Under the pieces are notes generated by a model, which was not told the origin of the DNA, did no database searches, and saw nothing but the letters and a program-made list of their open reading frames with translations. Below are positions 10,947-22,992 of a DNA stretch of 64,000 nt, piece by piece. The translations under genes and the position numbers were made by a program. How positions within the stretch are numbered: the stretch's first letter is position 1; each line of letters opens with the position of its first letter. Source of the DNA: Pyxicephalus adspersus (taxonomy: Eukaryota; Chordata; Amphibia; Anura; Pyxicephalidae); NCBI RefSeq assembly GCF_032062135.1, contig NC_092859.1, positions 153,456,228-153,520,227 on the forward strand. The letters run 5' to 3'.

Positions 10947-13900
10947 ATATATACTATTATATGTTACGCTGAGAAGTCAATATATTGAAGCCACCTGCTT
11001 CATATCATGTGGGTTCTCCTTGTGCCATCAAAACAGCTCCGTACCATTGACCTATAGACTAGACAAGACTTCTGAAGATGTTCTTGGTTATCTGTCACCT
11101 AAAATTAAGGATATCCTTTAAGTTATACTACTAAAACCAGCATATGTTATTCTCATAGAGCATTCTGCTTCCATTTCCTTCCTGGGTAAACCATCCACAT
11201 GATCTAAAAGTGATCTGTCCAGGGAACCTTCTTATGTTGTTCCATAGTCCACTTCTGGCACTTATATCCCCTTTGTGGTTGCTTTAGAGGTGGACCGTGT
11301 TCAGCATAGATAAAGTAAATGGTCTTACAATATTTTAGCCCTATACACAGCAATCTGCAATGCACTGGGTGTTTACCCAGTGATTTACCCAAATATACAT
11401 TTATTATAGAAATTTATGCCAACGTAGCTTTTCTATGCTGTTAGACCAGGGCTAGACTTTCCACTTACACTTATGAGCCTTGGCTAAAAATTACCGGTTG
11501 TCCCTCCTTGGACCACTTCTGGTAACTTAACGTTGGCGTCCCAAAGAAACTGGTTTTCACATTCAGTGTTATTCACAGCACATTTAGGCAAATATATACT
11601 TTTCTGTCTGGATTAGTCTGTTTCTATACCAGAAAATATTGGGGCACATGAACACAGGACATGCACCGAAATGGGAAGACTTCTTAAAACATCAATGGAA
11701 CTGCCACAGTGCCCATAGATACTGATGGTGACATATTTCATTGGCTTCAAACGATTTTTGAAGGATCAGAATGAATAGAGACTAGTTAGAAGGGCTAATT
11801 CTTTTTTTTTAACCTATTCATATGAAAAGAGTTCATATATGCCTAAAATGCATATTTTGATGTAGTTAATTTTTTGGCTAGTTTTTCTTTGCTATGGCTT
11901 TTTCGATCATTTAATATGTGTACAGCTGCCTTTTTTATGGTGCTCGGAGTTGGACAAGAGAAGAGACTAAAAAAAGTTAGGAGCAGTTTATTATACTACA
12001 CCAAGTTACATTTCTGTATTCCTGGGTACAGGGACGTTTATTTACAGGGACGTATTTGTTTAGTTTAGCAGCGCAAAGTCAGTTATAGCCATACAATATC
12101 ATCAGATGGTTTTACTTTCAAACCCAATTATTATAGAAAGAAAGATATTTAATAGTTTGTTTGTTTCTCAATCTCATATCTCTGTCCACATTATGTTTTA
12201 GCAGCTCCATGTGGCCCTCTTATAGAAACTTTAGCCCTCGCTTAATCCTGTGTGTGAAACTTGAAATTCCTAACATAAATATAATGCTTGGCTAAATATA
12301 ACACATACCAAATAGTCACAGCCGGCTAAGAGGAAGCGAGCGGCTTTCCTTTGTATCACTTTCAATGGACAGGGTAATCGCCTATTTCCATGGCTGTATT
12401 TGCAGTAAACTGTGCGACACTGATTATATCATAACTAGAAATCTTGTTTAGCAATGTGCATTGAAGCCAATAATCCATTCAGATACTCTTTGGGTGGGGG
12501 CCTTAGTTCTTGTTGCCGTTATTATGTTAATGGATGGATGTGAAACTAATCCACAGATTATTCTCTGTTGTGTGATTGACCATATGCTATAGTAGTCATG
12601 CCAAATGAGTGCGAAACAATATTTGCCTCTAGGATACTTTAACAGTCACTGCCGATGGTATTGTCAGTCCTTAGCTTGGACATATATGCTGGGATCATGC
12701 TGGTAATGACACGTGTATTGGGATGTTTGAAAGCCATATACAATTATTTACAATCTTGCCTCAAATGGATTGATACGTTATAACAACCTTATCTGTCCTA
12801 TCCAACTGATATCAGTACATCACATACACAGACTGAACTAAGGCAATTCTCATATGATAGGCAATTATTATATTAATGGGTCAATTCAGATCCAGTTTGC
12901 TGTGTATAGTGAATATAAGAAATGAGTAAATCATACAGATACAGCCAAATATACTTTTTAGGCTGTCTAGATCTGAAAAGCAGACCCTTTGTCTCTGAAA
13001 ATTACATAAGGACTATTGAAGCAACATGGTATCTATATAAAAACTTCCTGCACCTATCATTCGAGCAGCACAGTCCTGCTCAAAGATCTTGTTCATTTTT
13101 TTCTTTTAAAACTGGATGTAAAATGCATTAGAAGATCTGTGCCATACATATGCAGGTGAACCGTACCATTGACCATAATGGCACAATACCCATGAATTTT
13201 GCATTCAACAATACATATTTACATACAGTACATTCAAAGTATAAATAGAGAATTTTGTAGCAATGCATATCTTTCTTTTATGTTCCTGACCTCCTTGATC
13301 ATTGGGCAGTGAGAAGGCTGGAAAAAGGTTGTCACCTGCTTGTTCATGTAGTGTGAGGAATATGAGTAAATCACGAACATGAATGAACAAAATGATAAAT
13401 AGCCGCAGTAAACAGAAAACATTTATGGAATAATGAGGACAACTCCATCCTCTTTTCTCACGTTTTGAAATTTGATTGATAGCATCTTCCTCCAACCTCC
13501 TTTAATGCGTTTTTCTTATGTCCCAGGAGGCAACTTTCCGGCCCCAGAAAGGTGGACCTCTATAATAATATTCTTCTACCAAAAGTGTTGTACCGCATTA
13601 AACAAGTCATTCAAACTTTAAATTATTGCATTCTATTACTTTATGGTGTGCATATCTAGGGGTGAGACATGGTGGAGCTGGTAGGTACTTTGCTGATAGG
13701 TGTCCTTCTGTCCCATTTCAATAAGTTAAGATAAGTATATCATAATACATATATGTAGCTCAGCTGGCATAAAACCTGTTAAGATTGCTTTTGTTTTTGG
13801 ATTTCACACATTTTATTTTTATTGTAGCTTTGCTCTGTCCCACTTGTCCCATTGTCATATGTCCTCCTTTGGAGACCTGCAATATTAAAGCCTGTGCACT

Positions 13901-15029
13901 CTTTAGACAACAATAAAACACTAAGAAATGGCGGAGCCAGAGCTGCAATGGATGGTATTGTGATTTCCCTTTGTTAGAGCATACCAGAGAAACAATGCAT
14001 TCTAACCCTAAAAGGATTGATTTTTCACATAAACTCGAGTGTCTGTTGACAGCCTCTGGTTTCTACCTTCAATTCACTGTACTGCCTTCGATTAAACAGA
14101 ATGATAAACTTATCTTAATGACAGCTATCTGATTTCTCTCTTTAAATGGCTTTATTCTCTTCTTCTGTGCTTTCTGAAATTGCAGGTTTTGAGCTTAAGA
14201 AGAACAGTTGCTTTTGAATGAATCAATTATGTCAGAGTTGAAAAAAGAGTAACACGATGCGTAAAATAAGTGCGAGTTTATATGGGTCAAATATTGGCCA
14301 TGAAGCTGCAGAAATTTCTGAATATGGAAAAAGGTGAATGTGATCTTAAAAGAAATTAGTCATATGGTGAAAGGACAACATTTTGGAGAGGAGAAGAAGC
14401 ATAGGGGCTAGACAACAGAGAGGAAGAGAATAATGAAATTTGACAGTGATCAGATTTATATAATTTGCTCATTTGTGGGCTTTATTGATTGTGGGTCCTG
14501 ATCAAAGTCAGTATGGGGGAATATCTCCATTTAGTTCCAATAGCCTAACATATTTCATGTTTATTGACCAATGGTGCAAATTTGAAAATCAACAAAGTGA
14601 TTGCAAATATGGAACATATTGCACACATGCTTCACCAGCAATAAAATAAATGGTGCAGAACAAGGTTCTATTCAGACGTTACTTAGTATCAGCCATTTAG
14701 TCCATGCTTTTGTAAATGCCCCAAACCTGGTAATTTTCTACACATTTGGTGAACCTTCCTCCTAGTTAAGGAAGTATGAATAAAGGTCTGTTGAAAACTC
14801 TATATTTTACATAAAGTAATCACAACCCAACACCACTCGCATGACCTTTGCAACTGAGGGTATCAATAAATACCAGTTTGGGCTCTAAAGCGCACCAATC
14901 CAAGCCACTTAAAAACACCTAACACAACCAAAACTTAACTAAAGGTAAATCCAACAAGAAAAATGTAAATCCAAAAAGCAAAACTTATGCACTCAATGGA
15001 GTCTTTGTAAAAAAAAAGAAACATATTGA
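10947..15029. other. Non-coding stretch, few repeats
   Basis: No gene or clear transposon is visible. Open frames are short and without domains. Likely intron or intergenic DNA. Confidence 0.45.
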
Positions 15030-15172
15030 AGTCAATGGTGGGAGAATTCCGGTTAGTTTTAGTTTTTTATCCAAATTTTTGCTGTGGAATCTTGTTTTTT
15101 ATTTCGGGTCGGGTCTACCTGAATTCGGGTCGAATTTGTAGACAACCCGAATTCGAACACCAACACTAATCC
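15030..15172. repeat. GAATTCGGGTCG-containing repeat fragment
   Basis: GAATTCGGGTCGAA and CAACCCGAATTCGAA form an inverted pair next to CGGGTCGGGTC. This type of core occurs in fold-back MITEs; no ends or duplications were found. Confidence 0.45.
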
Positions 15173-15409
15173 ATACACCTGCTACCTCCTGGAATTATAG
15201 AACAGCCAAGGTACCCCCGTTAAATACCAAACAAGGATCCCCTGTACCACATAGTGGCCACTCTACCCCCCCTCCATTCATCTTTAAATATGTTCCTTAC
15301 ATATTCACTCTACCCCGCATTCTCTTTCTTTTTCTTTTTTTTTTTACATGTTCTTACACCGAAGATTACAAACAACATTTCTTGTTTTGCATTATTTACT
15401 TGTACTTGT

Positions 15410-15438
15410 ATGATGCGTTACTTGTAGTAACGCATCAT
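15410..15438. repeat. Perfect 12-bp hairpin
   Basis: ATGATGCGTTAC (15410-15421) pairs with GTAACGCATCAT (15427-15438) across a 5-nt loop. Confidence 0.8.
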
Positions 15439-15589
15439 TGTACACACTTGAAACTTGTAACGTTCAATACTCTTCTTCAATAAAAACTATAAAACAAGAA
15501 CAACTGAAGGAATGTAATTGATGTATGCCATCATGTTGGTAAGATATCTTCTTACTTTTTGTGCAGAGAAGAAGAGATTTTACCTTTCC

Positions 15590-16140
15590 TCACTCTAACC
15601 AAGATAAAAAAAGAAAAATATTGTGAAGCCGCACTTCATGCTCCGCTCACTCTCACCAGTTTCCCAGTAAATACACCCAAGGGTGAAATTAGAAGATTTT
15701 TAAAGCTCTTAAAATGATTAAATGTTTGAAACTTTCTCTGACTGACTTTCATTCCGAGTTTTAGTTTTGCTATTCGTAATCCAATCGTATCTTATGCTTT
15801 TTGTAATGCATTTGGACACATTTTTAATATATTATTATCAAACAAATCTCCCAGGACTGCTCAAAGAAAAAAATAAGATGCAGCAGGAAGCGTCTTTCAT
15901 TGAATGATCAGATTGAATCGTGCGTAATATAACCATCATTAATATTCATAAAAATATTCAGTCGTTTGTATGTTTTATGACTTTGTAATAGGAATTATTA
16001 TTTGTTTTCTTGCACTGTTATTGCGTCGACTCTCAGATGTATGCGTCTAATGGGAGATGCTCAGATTAAGCTTGCCTCATTGGGAGCTGTAGGCACCATG
16101 TGAGCATTTTATGGAAAACTGTTGTTAACGGTGTGTGCAG
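15590..16140. promoter_or_regulatory. Candidate conserved non-coding stretch
   Basis: Unlike its neighbours, this stretch has no repeat-family motifs. It has dense TAAT/ATTA and TGATCA-like words, such as ATCATTAATATTCATAAAAA, in low-complexity-free sequence. This is only an impression of enhancer-like texture; alignment would be decisive. Confidence 0.2.
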
Positions 16141-16782
16141 TTTCCTAAAGTGAGTAATTTAAATACATCCCATTAGAGACAATGGATGTTCCAAAAGCCT
16201 TTACCGCCATAGAACAAGATACTATATAGATAATTCTAATGCTGTTATTACTGTAATGCAAGCTTTACATGTTTAGATAAGACTTGATGAATTTAAAGTT
16301 TTGAAATGTATCAAGCAAAGTTTACTGACCCATAGGAAGCCAAAAGTGTATTGTCTTTTATGTTTTTATAATAGCTTTAATGGCATAGTCATGGAAGTCT
16401 GAAATTACTTAGATAAATTATCCTACTCATTCCTCAGTGAGGGGTGGATATTTGGGGAGCTTCAAGATTCCAAAGAGGCTCCCCACCCACAGACCCACAC
16501 AAGACATGGGTTACATTGTGAGGATGAGGCCCTGTCCCTTAACTGTGGCCATTGCCAGAGTTGGGGGGCAAAATGGGATCTAGTTTTTCCCAAAAGGGAA
16601 GGAGGCTAAATGCTTCTGCCCTCTTTCTTCTTTTTCAAAACAGATTCAGAGGACTTTTGATGTATAGTAGAGGGGGGACACACTTGCTGCGCTATTCCCT
16701 ATCTACGAAAGTCCTAAACTTATTAAAACGACTTTTTTATGGCTGCACAAATCTAGCTGGTCAACTGTAACAACATGATAGT

Positions 16783-17273
16783 TAGGGGTGAGCAATCAAA
16801 ATTGTAAAATTCGATCCTGCGACAAATCAGGCCGTTCTCGCTTACCGAACATGTAAGCGAGAATGGCCTGTGTAAATTTGGCCGCCGAGATCAAATTTTT
16901 TTGGACTTGCAAGAGCAATCAGGGGAACGGTGTTCTCCCCTGATTGCTCTTGCAGCCCTGTAGTATGTGTTCTTGTATAAAGATTTTCTATCCAAGAACA
17001 CAGGAGTTCCGCGGCTGTGCTCATCATGAATGAATGCAGCCGTGGGAAACCTCCTGTGTACAATCCCTGGCCACTAGAGGTTACATGAAGGCTAGTGCCC
17101 AGGGATCATGCACAGGAGGATTCCCACACCTGCATTCATGAATGCAGCAGCGGTACTCCTCCTGTAATGATTTCCTCGATCTTCTGATGGTTCCGCAAAA
17201 TCCGTTTCGCGGATCCATTAGAAGTTCAAGGAAGTTTTCACGAGAATGTCAGAGGCATTCTCGCTCATCCCTA
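16783..17273. mobile_element. hAT-type fold-back element with perfect 8-bp target duplication
   Basis: The ends TAGGGGTGAGC and GCTCATCCCTA are inverted with one mismatch. The flanks are identical: ATGATAGT at 16775-16782 and at 17274-17281. Internally there are nested palindromes: CTCGCTTAC...GTAAGCGAG, and a perfect 18-bp stem GCAAGAGCAATCAGGGGA / TCCCCTGATTGCTCTTGC (16909-16926 with 16936-16953). No transposase coding is present, so movement would need a transposase supplied elsewhere. Confidence 0.85.
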
Positions 17274-17281
17274 ATGATAGT

Positions 17282-20232
17282 TCATGGGCTGTACAATGCT
17301 ATGCTTGTCAAAGACAATTATAACATACAGCTCTATGCCAAATTCAATCGCTAAACGTTGGCGATGTTCGGCTTTATTCATTTCAGCCCAAATGATCAAT
17401 GTTCCAGTCCAATTTGTCAAACTCGAAACTGAACAAGCCAACTCTCTAATTCTATCCTTGTTGCCCTTCACTACTAAAATTTCTAGTGTCAAGCTAATGT
17501 TGGGATGGTGACACCATCAATGTGACATGTGACAGTACTCAGGCCTAGTGATTGGCTGTTAGACCCAAGAACCCTCCAGTGAGAGTGAAGTCCAATGCTC
17601 TCCTATAACCTGATAATACAAACACACGCTTACATTCATATACATAGTTTTTGTAAGATTTCTTATTTAAGAATAGATAGCTTCACTTGCCAAAATAATG
17701 TATCCAAGTAAAAAGCAACAGGAAATTACTGAACATCAGCGCAGCCGAATGCATTCATCAACCCAAACATAAACACACAAGTTTCTCACAATCCCTAGAC
17801 AAAGCATTGTAGACAAAACGCTTTTTTTAGCTTTGTAGTCTGGGGAAAATGTTAAATGCCCCCATTGGTAAGTATTACTAGTTAGGAGCTAGCTTTATAG
17901 TATTCATTTTTTTATCAATTGTCTGCTTTATTAGACATATAAATATTACAATGCCATGTAGTAAATTATTTCTTTAAATTTAAACAATCCCAAAATTCAG
18001 TTACTATTTGATGATTAAACCTCATAAAATAAACAAATCACTTCCTTTACTTCTTCCACTTGAGCTGAAAACTTCCCTTAATGTATTCCCCCCCTTCCTA
18101 GACACTGCAGATCCTAGTGGGAGGGTTTCAACCATTGAGGCAGTGCTGTCAATCTAGAAAGCAGTGGGCAGGACTGGGTGTGGCCAAATGAAAGCCACAC
18201 CCCTTTAACATCCCATTAAGTAGGCGGAGCCTACATGAGACTGTCGGCTATGAATTTGGGAACAGTGCAGCATTGTTGCCATACATTTACAGGAAGCTAC
18301 ATTAGGAGGACTTTACTGGCAACAACGTATCTGTGGGACTTTGAAAAGGAGTCTTGGGGAAAACAGATTACAATGAATTGTTACACCTATTCTATATTTT
18401 ATTTTAATGGGTGGCCATAGTTCATATACATAGGTTCATAAATTGTTCATTTTTAATGCTGTTCTCTTTAAATAGTTGAAAACACCTATTCTTGTTCATT
18501 ACTGAAATAATTCTACCAGTCTCATTAATAAAAAAAGCCCCCAGTACTTAACAACCATTGCGATCTGTTCAGAGAGTGAACAGATGGCTGCAGGGTGGGA
18601 AATGTAAAAGCTGACCATCGGCTGGGGTGGGAGAGGCTTTCATATATCAGTGGTGAAGTTTTAAACATTCTTTCCGACCTTTTTAACACAGGGGAACCCC
18701 TTGAATTAACTTTCTGGTCTTAGGGATCCCCTGGTGTAATTACTTTATTTACATTAGTGTGGAGGTCATTGGGAAGAATGTCACCTTTACAGATACCCAA
18801 AAGATCATTGGTGCCAGGTAAACAGACCTGGGGGTCACAAATTGCTAATTTCTCTGGTTGAGGAACACTGGTGTAGAGGATAAAATCATTATATATAATA
18901 AATATATAAATTATTATATTTATATATTTAAAAGAAAGTTTTTTATGTCCTTTATGTTTACGTTAATACCCATTTCCAAGCACCAGACCTGGATTTGCTC
19001 CATAGCACTCCCATGTAAGCTCATTTTTGTGTTGGATGAGCTTTTGGTCACACAACAGTTAACTGTGTGCCCTGCAAAGTTAATTCTGCATCACCCGAGA
19101 TTTCATTATGAATGTGTTTTGATATTGCTTTGATATAGTAGATATCCTGACTATTACAATACTTTCTGCTTCCTTTGCTTATGCAAATTCTGCCATGTAC
19201 CACCCAGGTCCGGGTGGTAGGTTGCCATATTTGGTTACTCTTGCTTCTTGTTTACAGTGTTCATCATCATTTGTTACTAAGGTTTACTAAATTGGACCAC
19301 ACATATCATGAGGCATGTGTACTGCAGTGTTCCTAATTGAATGGTATTCGCACTGGAATATATTACATTTAGCTTGATATTATTCTAATGCGTAAAATAA
19401 ACCTGTCATCACTAGAAAATGAGCAGCTACAGCTATCTGCAGTCTATGGTCAGATAACACTTACAATATTATAGGAAAAGTCAGGATTTGCATATAAATT
19501 CAATGGACATTATTCTTATGTCCCAGAATCTAATGGTTACTTGGAACTGCAGCTGATGATAAAGCTTCTACATTACTTACTTCATATGCTTATTTTGCAA
19601 TGTGCAGGTTTATAATATTATAAATAATATTATATAATATTAGGGGAATTAGCAATGGATGAGCTTTTACCTGATTCAGCTTTGTGGTTTAGGGGGCTAA
19701 GCTAAATTTTTCTGGATTTTAATGCAAAATGAGGACCAAATAAATTTAAACAAAATGCACAGATTATTGCAGCTCCTTATAATACCATTAAAAGAATTGT
19801 GTTACATATTAAATACAATGCTTCCATAGTTCATGTACAGCAGCCTAAATCAGAGAAGTCAGTGGCAACACATGGAGCCAAATGGCTGTGCTGCAGTTCT
19901 TGGAGTGCTAATGGGACTAAAGAGAAGAAAAATAAAGATGAGCTGTGCACATAGGACTGGATGGACAGAAACACCAATGAGAAAAGGAAAGAAAAATCTC
20001 CAATGTTTGGATCTTATCAGCGTACTGAGCTGTTTGTCTTGGTTATGTTTTCAAGCTGCACAGCTAAATACACCTGTGAAATGCATAGTTTTTGTTTTAT
20101 CCAATCTTGAGATATGCTAAGGGCGCGTTTTATTCCCACATTGAGCTTCAGCTTTCTGCCGTAGGGTTTACCACGATCCAAACCTCTACCATTCAAATAA
20201 ATTTAAGAGTTCTAAGTCTTCTTACAAAGAGC
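17282..20232. other. Non-coding stretch
   Basis: It holds the reverse hAT-type MITE at 18650-18870 and AT-rich runs near 18888-18930 and 19610-19645. Nothing coding was recognised. Confidence 0.45.
18650..18870 (-). mobile_element. hAT-type MITE, reverse orientation
   Basis: The family terminus (CAGTGTTCCTCAACC on the minus strand) ends at 18870. Blocks GGGAAGAATGTCACC and GATCATTGGTGCCAGG match the family in reverse. Confidence 0.7.
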
Positions 20233-20244
20233 ATCCATTATTAA

Positions 20245-20275
<31 letters not shown>
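20233..20275. repeat. (ATT)n microsatellite at a LINE 3' end
   Basis: About ten ATT units directly abut the LINE tail and are the element's terminal short repeat in reverse orientation. Confidence 0.85.
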
Positions 20276-20830
20276 AAACAGTATTTATATAGCGCAAACA
20301 TATTACGCAGCACTGTACATTAAATAGGGGTTGCACATGACCGACTTATACAGAGAGTGACACAGGAGGAGGAGAGGACCCTGCCCCGAAGAGCTTACAA
20401 TCTAGTAGGTGGGGGAATTTACACACAATAGGATGGGAGATATGTAGTGGTGGGAAGTAGTGACGGTTTCAAAAGGCAGAAGATAGGTAGGCAAGTTTGG
20501 AAAAATAGGTTTTGAGTGCTCTTTTAAATGAGCAGAAAGTAGGAGCAAGCCGAATCGGACAAGGAAGACCATTCCAGAGAGTTGGGGCAGTTCGTATCCG
20601 TGCATGGATATGAGTGAGAGGTTATGAGTGAGGCAGTCATCAGTAGGTCATTGGAGGAGCAGAGAGAGTGGCTGAGGAAGTACTTTTTTTACCAGAAATG
20701 TAAGTGGGACAATAACTGTGGAGGGCACAGGAGCTTGAATTTGATTCTAAGGTGAAATGGAAGCCAGTGTAGAGATCTGCAAAGAGATGCAGCGGGAGAA
20801 GAGTGGTGGGAATCCATGTGAATGATACCA
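20276..20830 (-). mobile_element. LINE 3' fragment (same CR1/L2-type family)
   Basis: The reverse complement aligns to about 285-705 of the window: TTTCACCTTAGAATCAAATT, then CCTCCACAGTTATTGTCCCA, TTGTAAGCTCTTCGGGGCAG and the tail with GCGCTATATAAATACTGT. It ends in an (ATT)n run at its 3' end, as expected for this LINE group. It is 5' truncated and non-coding. Confidence 0.8.
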
Positions 20831-20937
20831 CTTCATCAGTTCAGTAAAACAAGGGTGACCCCCTTAACCCAGTCTTTTGAATGGGCAGTGAAAAAACAAA
20901 AAATTGATGAGGTTATCGCTCACTTTTTAATGGCTTA

Positions 20938-21280
20938 TTTTATTATTATTATACAGTATTTATAAAACGCCAACATAATATGCAGCGCTGTACAAAGTCC
21001 ATAGTCATGTCACTAGCTGTCCCTCAAAGGGACTCACAATCTAATGTCCCTACCATAGTCATATGTCTTTAATACAGAATAAGGTCAATTTTGGGGGGAA
21101 GCCAATAAACCTAACTGCATGTTTTTGGACTGTGGGAGAAAACCAGAGTACCCAGAGGAAACCCACGCAAACACAGGGGGAACCTGCAAACTCCATGCAG
21201 ATAGTGTCCTGGCCGAGATTCGAACCTTAGACCTAGCGCTGCAAGGCCAGAGTGCTAACCACTGAGACACCGTGTTCTCT
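20938..21280 (-). mobile_element. tRNA-derived SINE with LINE-like 3' tail
   Basis: On the minus strand the head carries an A-box-like TGGTTAGCACTCTGG (21247-21261) and a B box GGTTCGAATCTC (21215-21226), the internal Pol III promoter of a tRNA-type SINE. The body reads through TTTGCGTGGGTTTCCTCTGG. The 3' tail (20953-20993) has GTACAGCGCTGC, ATGTTGGCG and TATAAATACTGT and closely resembles the tail of the LINE at 20276-20830. A V-SINE-type assignment is likely but not certain. Confidence 0.8.
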
Positions 21281-22099
21281 TTTCCTGTAATTATGTCATT
21301 ATAAACACATTTTTCTGCAGAACCTCTTTGCCCTTATTACACCATCATTCCAATAATTCCGTTGTGTGCTTTGGGAAGGAGATAGCCAAGCATCACTGAA
21401 TGAAGTCGGACCTCTGTGGTCAACCCTAGTGGTCATTTTAACCTTGTGAACTGGTTGTTACACCAGTGACTTCATTATTTATTCTATTTTATAGGCTAAT
21501 ATTTACTGTAACGGCTTACTTTTAATCAATAGGGACTACAAGTTGAATAAGGGGATGGCTTGGGCTACAGAAGCAGCCATTTGTACACTGAATTATGCTT
21601 TGTTACAAAGATTGATGAAGAATAGAGCCTAAGCTTGATGGAACTTATTTATGGATACTGGATTCTAAGCATTAAGGAAAAAATCTAATTAATCCAATTT
21701 ACATAATTACCCACCCTTAATTGAGATGATTGGTGGGAAAGATGTTTTCTGAATGGTAATGAATGTTTCATCCTATAAGCAGTGAATAGCATTGAACAAT
21801 TAGTGATTACAAAAGGCAAGGAAAATATGTACTATTAGGGGACAGCTATTCCAACAGCTTACTTTTTGAATGTCTTTCATATAGATATGTACTGTATTTG
21901 TATATTTCCTCATTTAGTTTATATCATTATAAAGTAAATGACATGTTATATCATTGGCCAGGTTTGGTCATCTAATATCACATGAGCACTGTAAGTTTCT
22001 TTTATTTAAAAAATATCATTATCATTCTTTGGATTAGCCAAATATTTTTGACTTACAATTCCCATATGTACCCTTTTGTTCAGACCTCTTAATAAAATT

Positions 22100-22132
22100 C
22101 CTGAAAAAGCAGACTGGTTCTGCGAAACGCGT
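22100..22132 (+). repeat. GCGAAACGCGT module, copy 1
   Basis: CCTGAAAAAGC, a 10-nt spacer, then TGCGAAACGCGTT. The TA-MITE inserted shortly downstream at 22152. Confidence 0.7.
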
Positions 22133-22151
22133 TAAATACAAAAAAAACTTA

Positions 22152-22503
22152 CCGTATTTTTCGGACCATAAGACGCACTTTTTTTCCTCCTAAAGTGGGG
22201 GGAAAATCAGGGTGCGTCTTATGGTCCGAATGCAGAGGTACAGGGGCATTTTTTTTTCTTACCTGTGTCCCCACCGGTCCCCGGCTGCGCCGATCTCTGC
22301 CTCTGTCTGTGTTCCAGCGTGCGGCACTTGTGCCCGCCCACGAAGGCGGCGCCGATTGATTTGATGGATGCCGATCGGCGCCGCCTTCACCTATTTTACT
22401 ACACTGGTACAATTTGGTTCAGAATATTTTTTTCTTGTTTTCCCTTCTCTGAAAACCTGGTGCGTCTTATAGTCCGGTGCGTCTAATGGTCCGAAAAATA
22501 CGG
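22152..22503. mobile_element. TA-flanked palindromic MITE (mariner-type target site)
   Basis: CCGTATTTTTCGGACCATAA begins the element, and its inverse with one mismatch ends it, bounded by TA at 22150-22151 and 22504-22505. The shared inverted end extends to about 27 bp (through GACGCAC). Extra inverted partners of the end occur near 22211-22230 and 22460-22477. A GC-rich perfect 15-bp stem, GAAGGCGGCGCCGAT (22342-22356) with ATCGGCGCCGCCTTC (22374-22388), sits inside. No coding sequence. Confidence 0.85.
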
Positions 22504-22825
22504 TAAACTGAATGGTCCAAGTCCTCTGATTTATTTTCAACATCTAACTTGGGGCCTATATTTTCAATTAAGAGGACTTCCTGGTATAATTTGCCTCCTA
22601 CCAATTGAATGGTCAATGATCTGCTTGATGAATTAATGTTGGTAATGATTTTTACCTATGCTTTGTAAAAATTACATTTTTAATTGTTTTGTGTGCACCC
22701 TGATGCCTTTAAAGTCTTTTTTTGTAAATGATTTACTGTATATTTATCAGGATGTGGCATCTTATTGGATTGTGATACCTTTGGATATCTTTCTCTTAAT
22801 TGCATAATATCCTTGTTATGTAGTA

Positions 22826-22992
22826 CAGTGCTCAACCCAGAAATTTTTTTAAGCCTGGTGGGAAGAAATTGTAGGTGGGTGGCAGCCCCTGTATTGTGAC
22901 CAAACTCTTTAGTAACCACCCAAAAACAGCCGGGTGGGTGCAGAAAAGTGCCGGGTGGTGCACCCAGCTAAAAGGGCCTGGGGAGAACCCTA
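22826..22992. mobile_element. Second copy of the 170-bp hAT-like MITE
   Basis: It starts CAGTGCTCAACCCAG and ends CTGGGGAGAACCCTA. The interior GGTGGGTGGCAGCCCC and AAGTGCCGGGTGGTGCACCC is close to the 10298 copy. Confidence 0.75.

Noticed and set aside
21215..21261. Possible standalone tRNA gene
   Set aside because: The A and B boxes are part of a SINE head, and no cloverleaf or anticodon arm can be formed convincingly.
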